A stretch of DNA of 64,000 bases from Flavobacterium sp. 11 (GTDB taxonomy: Bacteria > Bacteroidota > Bacteroidia > Flavobacteriales > Flavobacteriaceae): positions 310,001 through 374,000 of the forward strand of contig NZ_PEFE01000001.1 in NCBI RefSeq assembly GCF_002754315.1. Reading direction: 5' to 3'. Numbering within the stretch: position 1 is the first letter of the stretch; every line of letters starts with the position of its first letter. A program made the position numbers and the translations under genes. Below are positions 15,617 through 23,846 of this stretch, one piece after another. The notes below the pieces were generated by a model. That model was given only the letters and a program-made list of their open reading frames with translations, had not been told where the DNA came from and did no database searches.

Positions 15617-16342
15617 TGAATACCTAAATCCCTAAACGGGTTTTTCTTGGTTTATTTAATTCTCATCTTTGCTTTGTTCAGTCTCTTTGGACGGGTTGGA
15701 CTTTATATTTTACTCAAAGAAATATTAAAAAGAAAACCAAGGTAGGACGTGCTCGATGAGCCTGTCCAAAAGACTACGGCATAATGGTTAGCTCGTGCCT
15801 CACAAACCACCCTTCGGGACTTATTCCGTTTCCTTTTGTCCTGTCTGCATCCCGTCCTTTGAAATTGCTTTCTTTTTCTTTTTTCCGATTTTCGGTTTTC
15901 TTTGGAAAAAATATTTATGTTTTTAGATAGGGGTATATGTGAGTATCTAAAAGTCTATTTATTAACTTATTTACATAAGGGAGCATTCATGTCTTTGTAT
16001 AAAAGCATACGTATGTAAAAGCGTATGTACATACATACAGCTATACAAGCGCATTTACTTATGGGATTAAATACATCTATAAATCAGTGCATCCGTACAG
16101 AATTGCATTGATACCTCAATAGGCATGAGAAGATATATTTAAATATTTATGTTTGAAGATACGCATCTGCATATTTTCTAATTCGGCAGATAACTGCAGT
16201 TAAGCTTCTCTGGAATTAATAGAGGTGAACCCATTAAAGCCAGGAATGCCAACACTATCCTATTTCTACACAGCCTTATCAAGGCTGATTTGTTCAAACC
16301 AATCACAACACATAACAATTCCTAAATATCCGCAAAACAAAA

Positions 16343-16361
16343 AAAGGGCCTCAAGCCCTTT
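16343..16361 (-). terminator. Terminator of the 118/291-residue operon
   Basis: AAAGGGC, 5-base loop, GCCCTTT. On the minus strand it is followed by a T-run, as expected downstream of the gene ending at 16550. Confidence 0.6.
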
Positions 16362-16401
16362 CCTTTAAAACCATATCCAATAATATTTTCGCAGGAAAAT
16401 A

Positions 16402-16455
16402 GCAAGTTGTGTTTTGAGCTGCTTGAAATACTTTCCGCAGCTCAAAACCACTTGC
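16402..16455. repeat. Long imperfect hairpin with a 12-bp perfect inner stem
   Basis: GTTTTGAGCTGC and GCAGCTCAAAAC form a perfect 12-bp inner stem around 14 bases. Outside it GCAAGTTGT and CACTTGC extend the pairing with a small bulge. The palindrome CCCGTACGGG follows directly. No T-run follows, so this is not a simple terminator. Confidence 0.6.
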
Positions 16456-16469
16456 CCGTACGGGACTGG

Positions 16470-16494
16470 AAAACACCTCCGAAGTCGGTGTTTT
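16470..16494. repeat. 8-bp inverted repeat AAAACACC/GGTGTTTT
   Basis: Perfect stem with a 9-base loop, the last of the hairpins in this region. It could act as a terminator on either strand. Confidence 0.5.
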
Positions 16495-16549
16495 ATTAAA
16501 CTTATAAATGGAAACAGGTTAATTGCTAATGTAATTCTTATATAGATTG

Positions 16550-16906
16550 TTAGTCTTTTATTATATTTTCATCTTCCTTTCTAGAATCAGCAGGGAATAA
16601 TATGCTGATTTCATTTAGCAGTTCAAATTCATTAATTGGAAATAACTGCAAGGCAATTCCCAGTATAAGGCCGACGTCAATTGACTGATTTTTTATCGTA
16701 AGGGGTACTTCAGCTCCATCTTGATCCAGAGCCACAATACATAACTTTATAAGATTTCTAATAATTGAGGCAAGTTCCAAAAAATCAAACACTCTAATTT
16801 CTGCAGTATATAAACCGCTTTTGTTCCCTGCAGGTTTTAAGGTTCTCAGACACATATCTGTTAATCTCTTGATAGCTTCAATATTTTTAACTCCATCTGT
16901 TTCCAT
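16550..16906 (-). CDS. Protein of unknown function, 118 residues
   Basis: The protein starts METDGVKNIEAIKRLTDMCL, is mostly helical in appearance, and contains hydrophobic stretches (LASIIRNLIKLCIVAL, VGLILGIALQLF) that look like buried helices rather than clear membrane segments. I do not recognise the family. It starts 2 bp after the stop of the HEPN-like gene, so the two form an operon and may work as a pair, for example a toxin with its inhibitor (inference). A terminator follows. Confidence 0.6.
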   Translation of the reverse strand: METDGVKNIEAIKRLTDMCLRTLKPAGNKSGLYTAEIRVFDFLELASIIRNLIKLCIVALDQDGAEVPLTIKNQSIDVGLILGIALQLFPINEFELLNEISILFPADSRKEDENIIKD

Positions 16907-16908
16907 GA

Positions 16909-17784
16909 TTATTTCTTATTTTCAATTATTTTATTTTCAATAATTTCAATTTGACTTAACCTCTCGAATTCTTTTTGTATCACTATATCCGCTTGATTTT
17001 TAAAATTTTTGCATCTTTCTTCCACTACCTGATAATATAAATAATCAACATCGTTAGTCTTACTAAAACGTAAGGTGTTGGGCTGTTGCTTAAGAAGTTT
17101 AAATATGGATTTGTCTTCCCGTGTTTGTCGGGGAAAAAAATCTGCAGTTATGGTAGTAAAGTATTCACAGAGATTAAATAAATACTCTAATGCAAAATGA
17201 TTAGGAGTGTAGCCCACAAAGACACGGATCAAAGACAAACAGATTTGCTCCACTATTTGATGAAGAGCGGACATTTTTACTTCATCCGAACTAGAAGCAT
17301 CATCATCATTATATACCCAGCCCCAGATTGTAGCAATATTATTCCTCCTCCATGCTATGTAATGCGATGTTGATTTTAAATTTCTTTTGGGAGCTTCGCT
17401 AATATTTAAATAAGGAGGCTTGTTAATATCTTGAAATAACAGCTCTGCGTTCTGCATAATCTGCCAAAAGAAAAACTGCTGGTCTTGGAAGAGGTCTTTT
17501 AGACTCTGCACGTGGTGTATAAGAACAGTAGCGGTCAAAGTACCCTGAGTCTTTGCTTTTATCTTATCACTTATATCACTGACAGCATTATCTTTGGTTT
17601 CTTGTACAAAAACTAAGAGGTATAAATGACTATGTTCTTTTTGCAGTTCTTTATCAGGATAAATTTTCCTGCTGGAGCTATATGCTGTTGCATGCCTGCC
17701 AAAACAATAAATCGCAGATGTTTTAATGTGCTCAGTAATTACTTCCTTCAACTCTTTTTGCTGTGAAAATTCAATTGCATTCAT
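16909..17784 (-). CDS. HEPN-domain-like protein with nucleotidyltransferase-like N-terminus
   Basis: This is a protein of 291 residues. The first 120 resemble a degenerate nucleotidyltransferase fold (AIYCFGRHA, then HSHLYLLVFV), without a clear pair of catalytic aspartates. The second half looks like a HEPN domain: a helical stretch from about HYIAWRRNNIATIWGW to YLFNLCEYF, then the RQTREDKSIFKLLKQ segment, similar to the conserved RTTEEDKRLFKLL part of HEPN proteins. HEPN domains are often RNases in defence and toxin-antitoxin systems. The gene is divergent from an XRE regulator gene 173 bp away and precedes the 118-residue gene. Assignment is by motif memory only. Confidence 0.55.
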   Translation of the reverse strand: MNAIEFSQQKELKEVITEHIKTSAIYCFGRHATAYSSSRKIYPDKELQKEHSHLYLLVFVQETKDNAVSDISDKIKAKTQGTLTATVLIHHVQSLKDLFQDQQFFFWQIMQNAELLFQDINKPPYLNISEAPKRNLKSTSHYIAWRRNNIATIWGWVYNDDDASSSDEVKMSALHQIVEQICLSLIRVFVGYTPNHFALEYLFNLCEYFTTITADFFPRQTREDKSIFKLLKQQPNTLRFSKTNDVDYLYYQVVEERCKNFKNQADIVIQKEFERLSQIEIIENKIIENKK

Positions 17785-17920
17785 AATTTTGCTTTTTTAA
17801 TTAATACTTATTCGAAAAATTGTATTTTTGTTCAAAACACAATGCAAGTAAACAATAGATTGTACCGTACCGAACTAAACGGAATTGTATCATACTAATT
17901 CAAGCTTGTATTTTACCGAT

Positions 17921-17953
17921 TTGAAAAAAATTAGAGAATTTTAAATATCTTTG
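17921..17953 (+). promoter_or_regulatory. Promoter of the XRE regulator, possibly giving a leaderless transcript
   Basis: TTG (17921-17923), a 22-bp spacer, then TATCTTTG (17946-17953). The ATG begins only 5 bp after the box, so transcription would start at or very near the start codon. Confidence 0.5.
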
Positions 17954-17957
17954 AACA

Positions 17958-18353
17958 ATGGAAACAGCAACAAAACCAAAACACATTGGTAGGAATATAA
18001 GCCGAATCAGAGAGCTTAGAGGTATGAAACAAGAAGCATTGGCTATTGCTATTGGTGTAAGTCAACAGTCAGTTTCCAACATTGAAGGAAGCGAAACAGT
18101 TGATGAAGAAAAATTAAAGGCAATTTCTGAAGTTCTTGGGGTTTCACCTGAAGCAATAAAAAATTATAGCGATGAAACTGTATTAAATGTTATCAATAAT
18201 ACTTTCACTAGTCATGATAGTTCAACAATTAATGCAATTAATATTCAGCCAAATTTTAATCCCCTGGATAAAGTAGTTGAGTTATATGAACGTTTAGTTC
18301 AGGCAGAAAAAGATAAGGTTGAGTATTTGGAAAAATTATTGAAGGCTAAATAA
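17958..18353 (+). CDS. XRE-family helix-turn-helix regulator with C-terminal coiled coil
   Basis: This protein of 131 residues has an HTH at about 12-66: IGRNISRIRELRGMKQEALA, then IAIGVSQQSVSNIEG. A linker rich in Asn, Ser and Thr follows, then a C-terminal coiled-coil-like helix (LDKVVELYERLVQAEKDKVE). This architecture is common for small regulators in Bacteroidota mobile elements. The gene is divergent from the HEPN-like operon and probably controls it, itself, or both (inference). A terminator follows directly. Confidence 0.88.
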   Translation: METATKPKHIGRNISRIRELRGMKQEALAIAIGVSQQSVSNIEGSETVDEEKLKAISEVLGVSPEAIKNYSDETVLNVINNTFTSHDSSTINAINIQPNFNPLDKVVELYERLVQAEKDKVEYLEKLLKAK

Positions 18354-18381
18354 ACCTTTTATAAAAGATATAATTAATTCC

Positions 18382-18409
18382 AAAAAGAGACCTCACAAGT
18401 CTCTTTTTT
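18382..18409 (+). terminator. Terminator after the XRE regulator gene
   Basis: AAAAAGAGAC, 7-base loop, GTCTCTTTTT, followed by T. Confidence 0.85.
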
Positions 18410-18492
18410 GTTTGTAGAATAGAAAGTAAATCAAGTTTTATTAGCGTAATATATTATTATTGTGCGTAAAATGAAAATCAAAAAATAAACCG

Positions 18493-18750
18493 ATGGATAA
18501 AACTATTAAGCTAAGAGTTAAAAAAGAAATTGATAATAGCAGTGAGCTTAAAGTTTTGAAATTAAAAGGCTCTCTAATTTCAAAAGGATACACTGAAATT
18601 ATTCATATTGCTGATGAAAATACAGAGTATTATCTTAATTCATTTTCCACTTCCCCTGAGAATAAAAAAGAGGTGGAACATTTTGTTTTAAACTATATTA
18701 CAGACCATAATCTTGCCGATACTATTTCTTTACTTGAAGAAAACAAATAA
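18493..18750 (+). CDS. Protein of unknown function, 85 residues
   Basis: The protein starts MDKTIKLRVKKEIDNSSELK and ends TISLLEENK. It is Lys/Glu-rich with no recognised motif, signal peptide or membrane segment. There is no close neighbour in operon distance: the XRE gene ends 140 bp upstream behind a terminator, and 740 bp of gene-poor DNA follow. It could be a real small accessory gene or a chance reading frame. Confidence 0.45.
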   Translation: MDKTIKLRVKKEIDNSSELKVLKLKGSLISKGYTEIIHIADENTEYYLNSFSTSPENKKEVEHFVLNYITDHNLADTISLLEENK

Positions 18751-18840
18751 ATGATTTTTGATTGCGGTACTTTTTTCAAATCATGTGCAAAAACCTTCCT
18801 GAAAACAGTCAGTATTTTGTGGATTTCAAAAGTAATATTG

Positions 18841-18906
18841 TTTGAAAAAGTACGCTTCTTTTTCCTGTTATCTTCATATGATTTTGAGAAGCGTACACTT
18901 TCAAAA
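18841..18906. repeat. Interrupted inverted repeat around GTACGCTTCT
   Basis: TTTGAAAAAGTACGCTTCT and AGAAGCGTACACTTTCAAA are reverse complements apart from two bases, separated by about 27 bases. The function is unknown; it may be a hairpin or the scar of an element. Confidence 0.5.
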
Positions 18907-19093
18907 GACATTTAAAAATCATTTTTAAAGTTTTTTTTTATGAGCTTAAAAATCTCCAACCAAAGGAGAAAATAAACTTAAGTATGGATACCTGCAACTG
19001 CGTGTATTGGGTGGTCAATATTGTTGGGATTTGCAATACGTTTTTGAAGCTTTGTAGCCATATATCTAAAAATCAAATCAATAACTTCATTTA

Positions 19094-19342
19094 ACGAGCA
19101 ATTGCTTCGACGATTTAGGAGCCGAACAGCAAATCAAGCATTTCGGAAACGATTGCAATGTAATGGTCAAAATTCTAATCAGTCGCTGCGAGCAGTTTGT
19201 CGAAAACAATTCAGTAACTCACATTACCACAAATTTATCGCCATCCGAATTAGAAAACGCTTGTGGAAATCGGGATTGTTCATGTTTAAGTTAGATGTTT
19301 CATTCGATTGTTTTTGATATAGAAACAGAAGAAAAGAGATAA
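19094..19342 (+). pseudogene. Relict C-terminal part of a DnaC/IstB-like P-loop ATPase
   Basis: One continuous frame reads NCFDDLGAEQQIKHFGNDCN, a Walker-B-type start, then VMVKILISRCEQFVE, HITTNLSPSELENACGN, and ends MFHSIVFDIETEEKR. This matches the C-terminal half of plasmid or phage DnaC-like ATPases. A TAG interrupts the expected RLREMF motif, and the N-terminal half with Walker A is missing. It is a decayed remnant, not a working gene. Confidence 0.6.
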
Positions 19343-19376
19343 ACGGGTTGTTGTAATTGTGTTTCGTATTCATATT

Positions 19377-19393
19377 GTCAGGTTAAACCTGAC
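19377..19393. promoter_or_regulatory. Palindromic operator 1 upstream of abiEi
   Basis: GTCAGGTT-A-AACCTGAC is a perfect palindrome. A near-identical copy lies 87 bp further on. AbiEi antitoxins are known to bind paired inverted repeats in their own promoter. Confidence 0.65.
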
Positions 19394-19463
19394 AATGTAG
19401 CTATGGTATGTAAATTTTGCTAAATAAATGATTATTGATATTATTATATTTTGTATCATTGTA

Positions 19464-19480
19464 GTCAGGTTAAACCTGAT
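19464..19480. promoter_or_regulatory. Palindromic operator 2 upstream of abiEi
   Basis: GTCAGGTT-A-AACCTGAT differs from operator 1 only in its last base, and ends 9 bp before the abiEi start codon. Confidence 0.65.
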
Positions 19481-19489
19481 ATGTTGACT

Positions 19490-20311
19490 ATGAGGCATAA
19501 ATATATATCTACACAATCTAATGAAATTCTTTCCTATTTTAATAGTAAGGACATACCGTGTTTTGATTCTAAGGCAGCACTACAAGCTTTGCCTGAATCA
19601 AAAGAAAGTGCGGTAAGAGAATTGCTTAGCGATATGACCAAAAGAGGGCTTTTAATGCGGCTGAAAGAGGGCGTTTATTACATAATACCCTATGAAGAGA
19701 ATGCGCAAACTTTTATGCCCGATTGGCACTTGATTGCGCAATATCTCGTAAAGGGCGCAAAGTATTACATTGGTTATTACTCTGCTTTGCAAATCCACAA
19801 TCTAATTACTCAACCCTCCCTTAAAGAGCAAATTGTTGTTTCAAAACAAATGAGGCCATCGGAAATTAAAATTAAAGACATCACATTTCAATTTATTTAT
19901 CACAATGAAAATCATTTCTTCGGTGAAAAGAAAATTTGGATTGATGATTTTAATAAAGTGTTGTGTTCTGATTTAGAAAAAACTATAGTGGATTGTTTGT
20001 TCAAGCCGGACTATGCGGGAGGAATCGTCGAAATTGCTAGAGCAATATACGAAACGAGAGACAAAATTAACTTTAAAAAACTCTTGGAATATACTATAAA
20101 ATTCAAATCTCAAGCGGTTGTAAAACGATTGGGGTTTCTCTTGGAAATCTTGGAAATAGACAATGAAATTGTCCAAGAGCTATTGAATATGAAAACAGCC
20201 TCTTACATACAACTTGATACAGAATTGCCAAAATCGGGTAAAATGATAAGTCGTTGGAGTATTCAACAAAATTTAGAAACAGAAACAATTAAGTCAGCCA
20301 TTTACACATGA
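19490..20311 (+). CDS. abiEi: AbiEi-family antitoxin / transcriptional regulator
   Basis: From the ATG at 19490 the protein has 273 residues. An N-terminal winged helix (LPESKESAVRELLSDMTKRG, then LLMRLKEGVYYI) is followed by the AbiEi C-terminal region (YIGYYSALQIHNLITQP, then FHF-like VTFQ). Antitoxins of this type IV system neutralise AbiEii without direct contact and repress their own operon. Alternative starts at 19451 and 19481 would begin within or before operator 2, so the ATG right after it is preferred. The stop overlaps the abiEii start by 4 bases. Two palindromic operators lie upstream. Confidence 0.88.
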   Translation: MRHKYISTQSNEILSYFNSKDIPCFDSKAALQALPESKESAVRELLSDMTKRGLLMRLKEGVYYIIPYEENAQTFMPDWHLIAQYLVKGAKYYIGYYSALQIHNLITQPSLKEQIVVSKQMRPSEIKIKDITFQFIYHNENHFFGEKKIWIDDFNKVLCSDLEKTIVDCLFKPDYAGGIVEIARAIYETRDKINFKKLLEYTIKFKSQAVVKRLGFLLEILEIDNEIVQELLNMKTASYIQLDTELPKSGKMISRWSIQQNLETETIKSAIYT

Positions 20312-21135
20312 TCAAACCGGGCGAAATACAAAAGAAAGCAAACCAAGTTGGAGTTCGTGACCAACAAATCGAGAAAGATTACATTTTATCTTGGATACTT
20401 TGGGGGGTAGCAAATCACGAACAACTTTCAAAAACAGTAGTATTCAAAGGAGGAACAGTATTAAAGAAAGTCTATTTCGAAGATTATCGTTTCTCAGAAG
20501 ATTTAGATTTTACATTACTAAATAACGAAATTTCAAACGAACAAATTTTCGAATGGTTCAACGAAATATTTGATCTAATCAAGGAGGAAGCAAACATACC
20601 ACTAAAAAAGATTGACGATGATGAAGACGATGAAAACAAACTAAAAGAGGAGAAAGAAGACGGTTTAAACTTCTACATAGGTTATGTTGGCCCATTGGGT
20701 GGTTTTGGAAACAACAAAAAAGTGAAAATAGATATCTCAAGAAGTGAAAAATTAGAGTTTGAGCCAATACAAAAAGAGGCAATTATAGACTACTCAGATT
20801 TAGAAGAATACACTTTACTATGTTATCCTTTAGAAGAATTATTAGTAGAAAAATTACGTTGTACGATGCAACGTATGCAACCAAGAGATTACTATGATAT
20901 TTGGTATTTAGTAGAAGTTGAAGGAATGGAGGTTGAATATTTTACGAATGAATTCCGAAATAAATGCATAAGCAAACAACAAAATCCGGATGATTTTCAT
21001 AAAAAACTAGAACAAAAATTACCCCAATACAAAGCACGATGGCAAAAATCGATGAGTGATCAAATAAAAGATTTACCCGATTTTGAGCAAGTGGAAAGAG
21101 AAGTGAGTAGAAAGATTAAAAATTTTATGGTTTAA
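20308..21135 (+). CDS. abiEii: AbiEii-family nucleotidyltransferase toxin
   Basis: This 275-residue protein has the core [20 protein letters not shown] followed by EDLDFTLL (residues about 44-70), giving the GG motif and the paired aspartates D65 and D67. [19 protein letters not shown] later matches the AbiEii family. The toxin transfers nucleotides and arrests growth, protecting the population from phage. It overlaps abiEi by 4 bases, as usual. All core motifs are intact, so the pair appears functional. hsdM follows 26 bp downstream, making a continuous defence segment. Confidence 0.9.
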   Translation: MIKPGEIQKKANQVGVRDQQIEKDYILSWILWGVANHEQLSKTVVFKGGTVLKKVYFEDYRFSEDLDFTLLNNEISNEQIFEWFNEIFDLIKEEANIPLKKIDDDEDDENKLKEEKEDGLNFYIGYVGPLGGFGNNKKVKIDISRSEKLEFEPIQKEAIIDYSDLEEYTLLCYPLEELLVEKLRCTMQRMQPRDYYDIWYLVEVEGMEVEYFTNEFRNKCISKQQNPDDFHKKLEQKLPQYKARWQKSMSDQIKDLPDFEQVEREVSRKIKNFMV

Positions 21136-21161
21136 CCAACGAAATAAACAAAAGAAAAATA

Positions 21162-22709
21162 ATGACAAGCACCGCACAAAGAGCAGAATTACTAGCCAAA
21201 ATATGGAAAATAGCCAACGAGGTTCGTGGGGCTGTAGATGGATGGGATTTCAAACAATTTGTATTGGGAACACTTTTCTATCGCTACATTAGTGAGAACT
21301 TTACGAATTATATAGAGGCTGGTGATGATAGCATTGATTACGCTAGCTTATCGGATGATGTAATTACACCAGAAATAAAAGATGATGCAATTAAAACAAA
21401 AGGATATTTTATCTATCCTAGTCAATTTTATGTAAATATTGCTAAAACTGCTAATACTAATCCAAACCTTAATACGGATTTAAAAGCCATTTTTACAGCA
21501 ATTGAAAGTTCTGCAAATGGGTATCCATCGGAAGAAGCTATAAAAGGTTTATTTGCAGATTTTGACACTACAAGTTCACGATTAGGGAATACCGTTGAAA
21601 GTAAAAACAGCCGTTTAGCTGCTGTTTTGAAAGGTGTTGAAGAACTAAATTTCGGTAATTTTGAAGACAATAAAATTGACCTTTTTGGCGATGCCTATGA
21701 AATTCTTATTGGCAATTATGCCGCCAATGCAGGTAAGTCCGGTGGTGAGTTTTTTACACCAGTACACGTGTCTAAGCTTATTGCACAATTGGCAATGCAC
21801 AAACAAGAAAAGGTAAATAAAATTTATGATCCTGCGGCGGGTTCAGGTTCTTTACTGCTGCAAGCCAAAAAGCACTTCGATGCGCATATCATTGAAGAAG
21901 GATTTTTTGGTCAAGAAATTAACCATACGACTTATAACTTGGCTCGTATGAACATGTTTTTACACAATGTCAACTACGACAAGTTTAATATAGCTTTAGG
22001 CGATACACTTCACCATCCTCACTTTATTGATGATAAACCTTTTGATGCTATTGTATCAAATCCTCCTTATTCAATAAAATGGATTGGAGATGATGACCCA
22101 ACACTTATAAATGACGACCGTTTTGCTCCTGCTGGAGTGCTTGCTCCTAAATCAAAAGCCGATTTTGCATTTGTATTGCATGCACTGAGTTATCTTTCCA
22201 GTAAAGGACGTGCAGCCTTAGTGTGTTTTCCTGGTATTTTTTACCGTGGTGGTGCCGAACAAAAAATTAGAAAGTATTTAGTGGATAATAATTTTGTAGA
22301 AACAATTATCTCTGTAGCTCCTAATTTATTTTATGGAACTTCTATAGCGGTCACAATTCTGGTACTTTCAAAACATAAGACAGATAATACAACACAGTTT
22401 ATTGACGCAAGTGGTGAAGATTTCTTCAAGAAGGTAACCAATAACAATATGATGACCGATACACATATTGATAAAATAATGGAGTTATTTGATAGTAAGG
22501 TTGATGTAGAACATGTTGCAAAATCTATCGACAATACTAAAATTGCTGAAAACGATTATAATTTATCAGTAAGTTGCTATGTAGAACCCAAAAATAACCG
22601 CGAGAAAACTAATATAGTTGAATTAAACAAAGAAGTTACCAAAACAGTAATAAGAATAGATAAACTTCGTGCAGATATTGATGTAATTATAAACGAAATT
22701 GAAGCATGA
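21162..22709 (+). CDS. hsdM: Type I restriction-modification system DNA methyltransferase subunit
   Basis: This is a protein of 515 residues. The N-terminal HsdM helical domain starts [20 protein letters not shown]. The methyltransferase domain carries [12 protein letters not shown] (about 223) for S-adenosylmethionine binding and SNPPYS (about 300), the catalytic motif for N6-adenine methylation. It overlaps hsdS by 4 bases (ATGA). The specificity subunit is truncated by the IS21 element and no hsdR is present in the window, so this copy cannot form a complete restriction enzyme here. HsdM alone lacks a DNA target domain, so it is probably inactive unless another HsdS supplies it. Confidence 0.93.
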   Translation: MTSTAQRAELLAKIWKIANEVRGAVDGWDFKQFVLGTLFYRYISENFTNYIEAGDDSIDYASLSDDVITPEIKDDAIKTKGYFIYPSQFYVNIAKTANTNPNLNTDLKAIFTAIESSANGYPSEEAIKGLFADFDTTSSRLGNTVESKNSRLAAVLKGVEELNFGNFEDNKIDLFGDAYEILIGNYAANAGKSGGEFFTPVHVSKLIAQLAMHKQEKVNKIYDPAAGSGSLLLQAKKHFDAHIIEEGFFGQEINHTTYNLARMNMFLHNVNYDKFNIALGDTLHHPHFIDDKPFDAIVSNPPYSIKWIGDDDPTLINDDRFAPAGVLAPKSKADFAFVLHALSYLSSKGRAALVCFPGIFYRGGAEQKIRKYLVDNNFVETIISVAPNLFYGTSIAVTILVLSKHKTDNTTQFIDASGEDFFKKVTNNNMMTDTHIDKIMELFDSKVDVEHVAKSIDNTKIAENDYNLSVSCYVEPKNNREKTNIVELNKEVTKTVIRIDKLRADIDVIINEIEA

Positions 22710-22969
22710 ATTATTTAGAAAAGTTATTGGTCGGTGTTAACGTAGAGTGGAAATATTTAGGGAACGAAAGTTTCATTGAAATTGCAAATTCCGGTCGCAA
22801 GCCAGTTAAGGCATCAGAGCGATCACAAGGAAAAGTGCCGTATTATGGAGCAAATAATATCCAAGATTATGTTGAAGGCTATACTCATAACGGTGAATAT
22901 GTACTAATTGCAGAAGATGGAACTCAAAGTGCAAATTCCAGTGATATTGACCACCCAATTCCAATTTAA
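22706..22969 (+). pseudogene. hsdS: Truncated type I specificity subunit, interrupted by IS21
   Basis: Only the first ~80 residues remain (start [19 protein letters not shown], then GRKPVKASERSQGKVPYYG, the beginning of a target recognition domain). The frame then runs into the left end of the IS21 element and stops after DHPIPI, which is encoded by the IS. A complete HsdS has two target domains and about 400 residues. The rest of the gene is not found on the other side of the IS. Confidence 0.85.
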
Positions 22970-23091
22970 AGTGAGCACCTGATTCCAATTCAAAATGACC
23001 ACCTAATTCCGGAGCAAAATGACCACCTACATTTTACATCAAAAACTACTTTTTTTCATCTGTTAATTAGTGTTCAAATATACTTAAAATA

Positions 23092-23829
23092 TTACCCTTT
23101 GTTTATTCCTCTTTTCTTTCTCATAGATTCTCCATGTAATTCGAGTCGGTGAGATTGATGTATGAGTCTATCCAGAATTGCATCAGCTATGGTTTTTTCT
23201 CCAATGATGTCATACCAGCCTTGTACCGGGATTTGTGATGTTACAATTATAGAACCATTATTATGCCTGTCTTCAATGATCTCTAAAAGGGTAATTCTGT
23301 TATGACTGTCTAGTGCTTGGAGTCCAAAATCGTCTAATATAATGACATCTTGCCGTTCTATTTTGGCCAATTCTCGTAGGTAAGAACCATCTGCTTTGGC
23401 CATTTTTAATTTAGCAAACAACTTCGAGGTATTAAAATAACTTACTTTAAAACCTTGTATGCAGGCTTGGTAACCCAATGCGGTACCTAAATAACTTTTA
23501 CCTACACCGGTACTTCCCGTGATTAAAATGTTTTCGTTTTTCTCTACAAATTCACATTCTGCCAGACGCAGTACTACGTTTCGGTCAAGATTACGGGTTT
23601 GGTCAAAATTGATACTTTCAATATTTGATTTGTAATGGAATCGGGCATTGGTGATACTGCGCTGAATACGACGATTGTGCCTTTCGTCCCATTCGGCATC
23701 AATAATCATCGATACAAACTGATCGAGCGTGTAATGGTCTGTTTTTCCGCTTTCAATGGCTGTTTTAAAAGCATTGAACATGCCATAAAGCTTCATTTGT
23801 TTCATTTTTGTTACTGTGGATTCATTCAT
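23092..23829 (-). CDS. istB: IS21-family transposition helper ATPase IstB
   Basis: This 245-residue protein has Walker A at 105-112 (GSTGVGKS) and Walker B in QDVIILDDFGLQAL near residue 170. IstB is an AAA+ DnaC-like ATPase that loads the IstA transposase onto target DNA. The start lies 17 bp after the istA stop, so the two are cotranscribed. The frame is intact over the family's usual length and the element looks capable of movement. Confidence 0.95.
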   Translation of the reverse strand: MNESTVTKMKQMKLYGMFNAFKTAIESGKTDHYTLDQFVSMIIDAEWDERHNRRIQRSITNARFHYKSNIESINFDQTRNLDRNVVLRLAECEFVEKNENILITGSTGVGKSYLGTALGYQACIQGFKVSYFNTSKLFAKLKMAKADGSYLRELAKIERQDVIILDDFGLQALDSHNRITLLEIIEDRHNNGSIIVTSQIPVQGWYDIIGEKTIADAILDRLIHQSHRLELHGESMRKKRGINKG

Positions 23830-23846
23830 GATTACTTGGTTTTAAT

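Larger units (their letters stand above)
15617..16549. other. Long noncoding region rich in palindromes and hairpins
   Basis: There is no convincing gene in these 933 bases. Around 16000-16045 there is a cluster of overlapping short palindromes (CATACGTATG, GTATGTACATAC). From 16343 to 16494 there are four inverted repeats in a row. Such structure is common at origins of transfer or replication of mobile elements, but no specific origin could be recognised. Confidence 0.5.
18751..19489. other. Gene-poor stretch with a relict gene and operators
   Basis: It contains an inverted repeat (18841-18906), a decayed ATPase fragment (19094-19342) and two palindromic operators before abiEi. Nothing else could be supported. 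Confidence 0.5.

Noticed and set aside
18693..18911. A 72-codon minus-strand reading frame
   Set aside because: It spans an inverted repeat and overlaps the 85-residue gene. No motif or ribosome-binding site supports it.
19102..19317. A 71-codon plus-strand reading frame rich in Arg and Cys
   Set aside because: It is the neighbouring frame of the relict ATPase, whose own frame shows recognisable family sequence.
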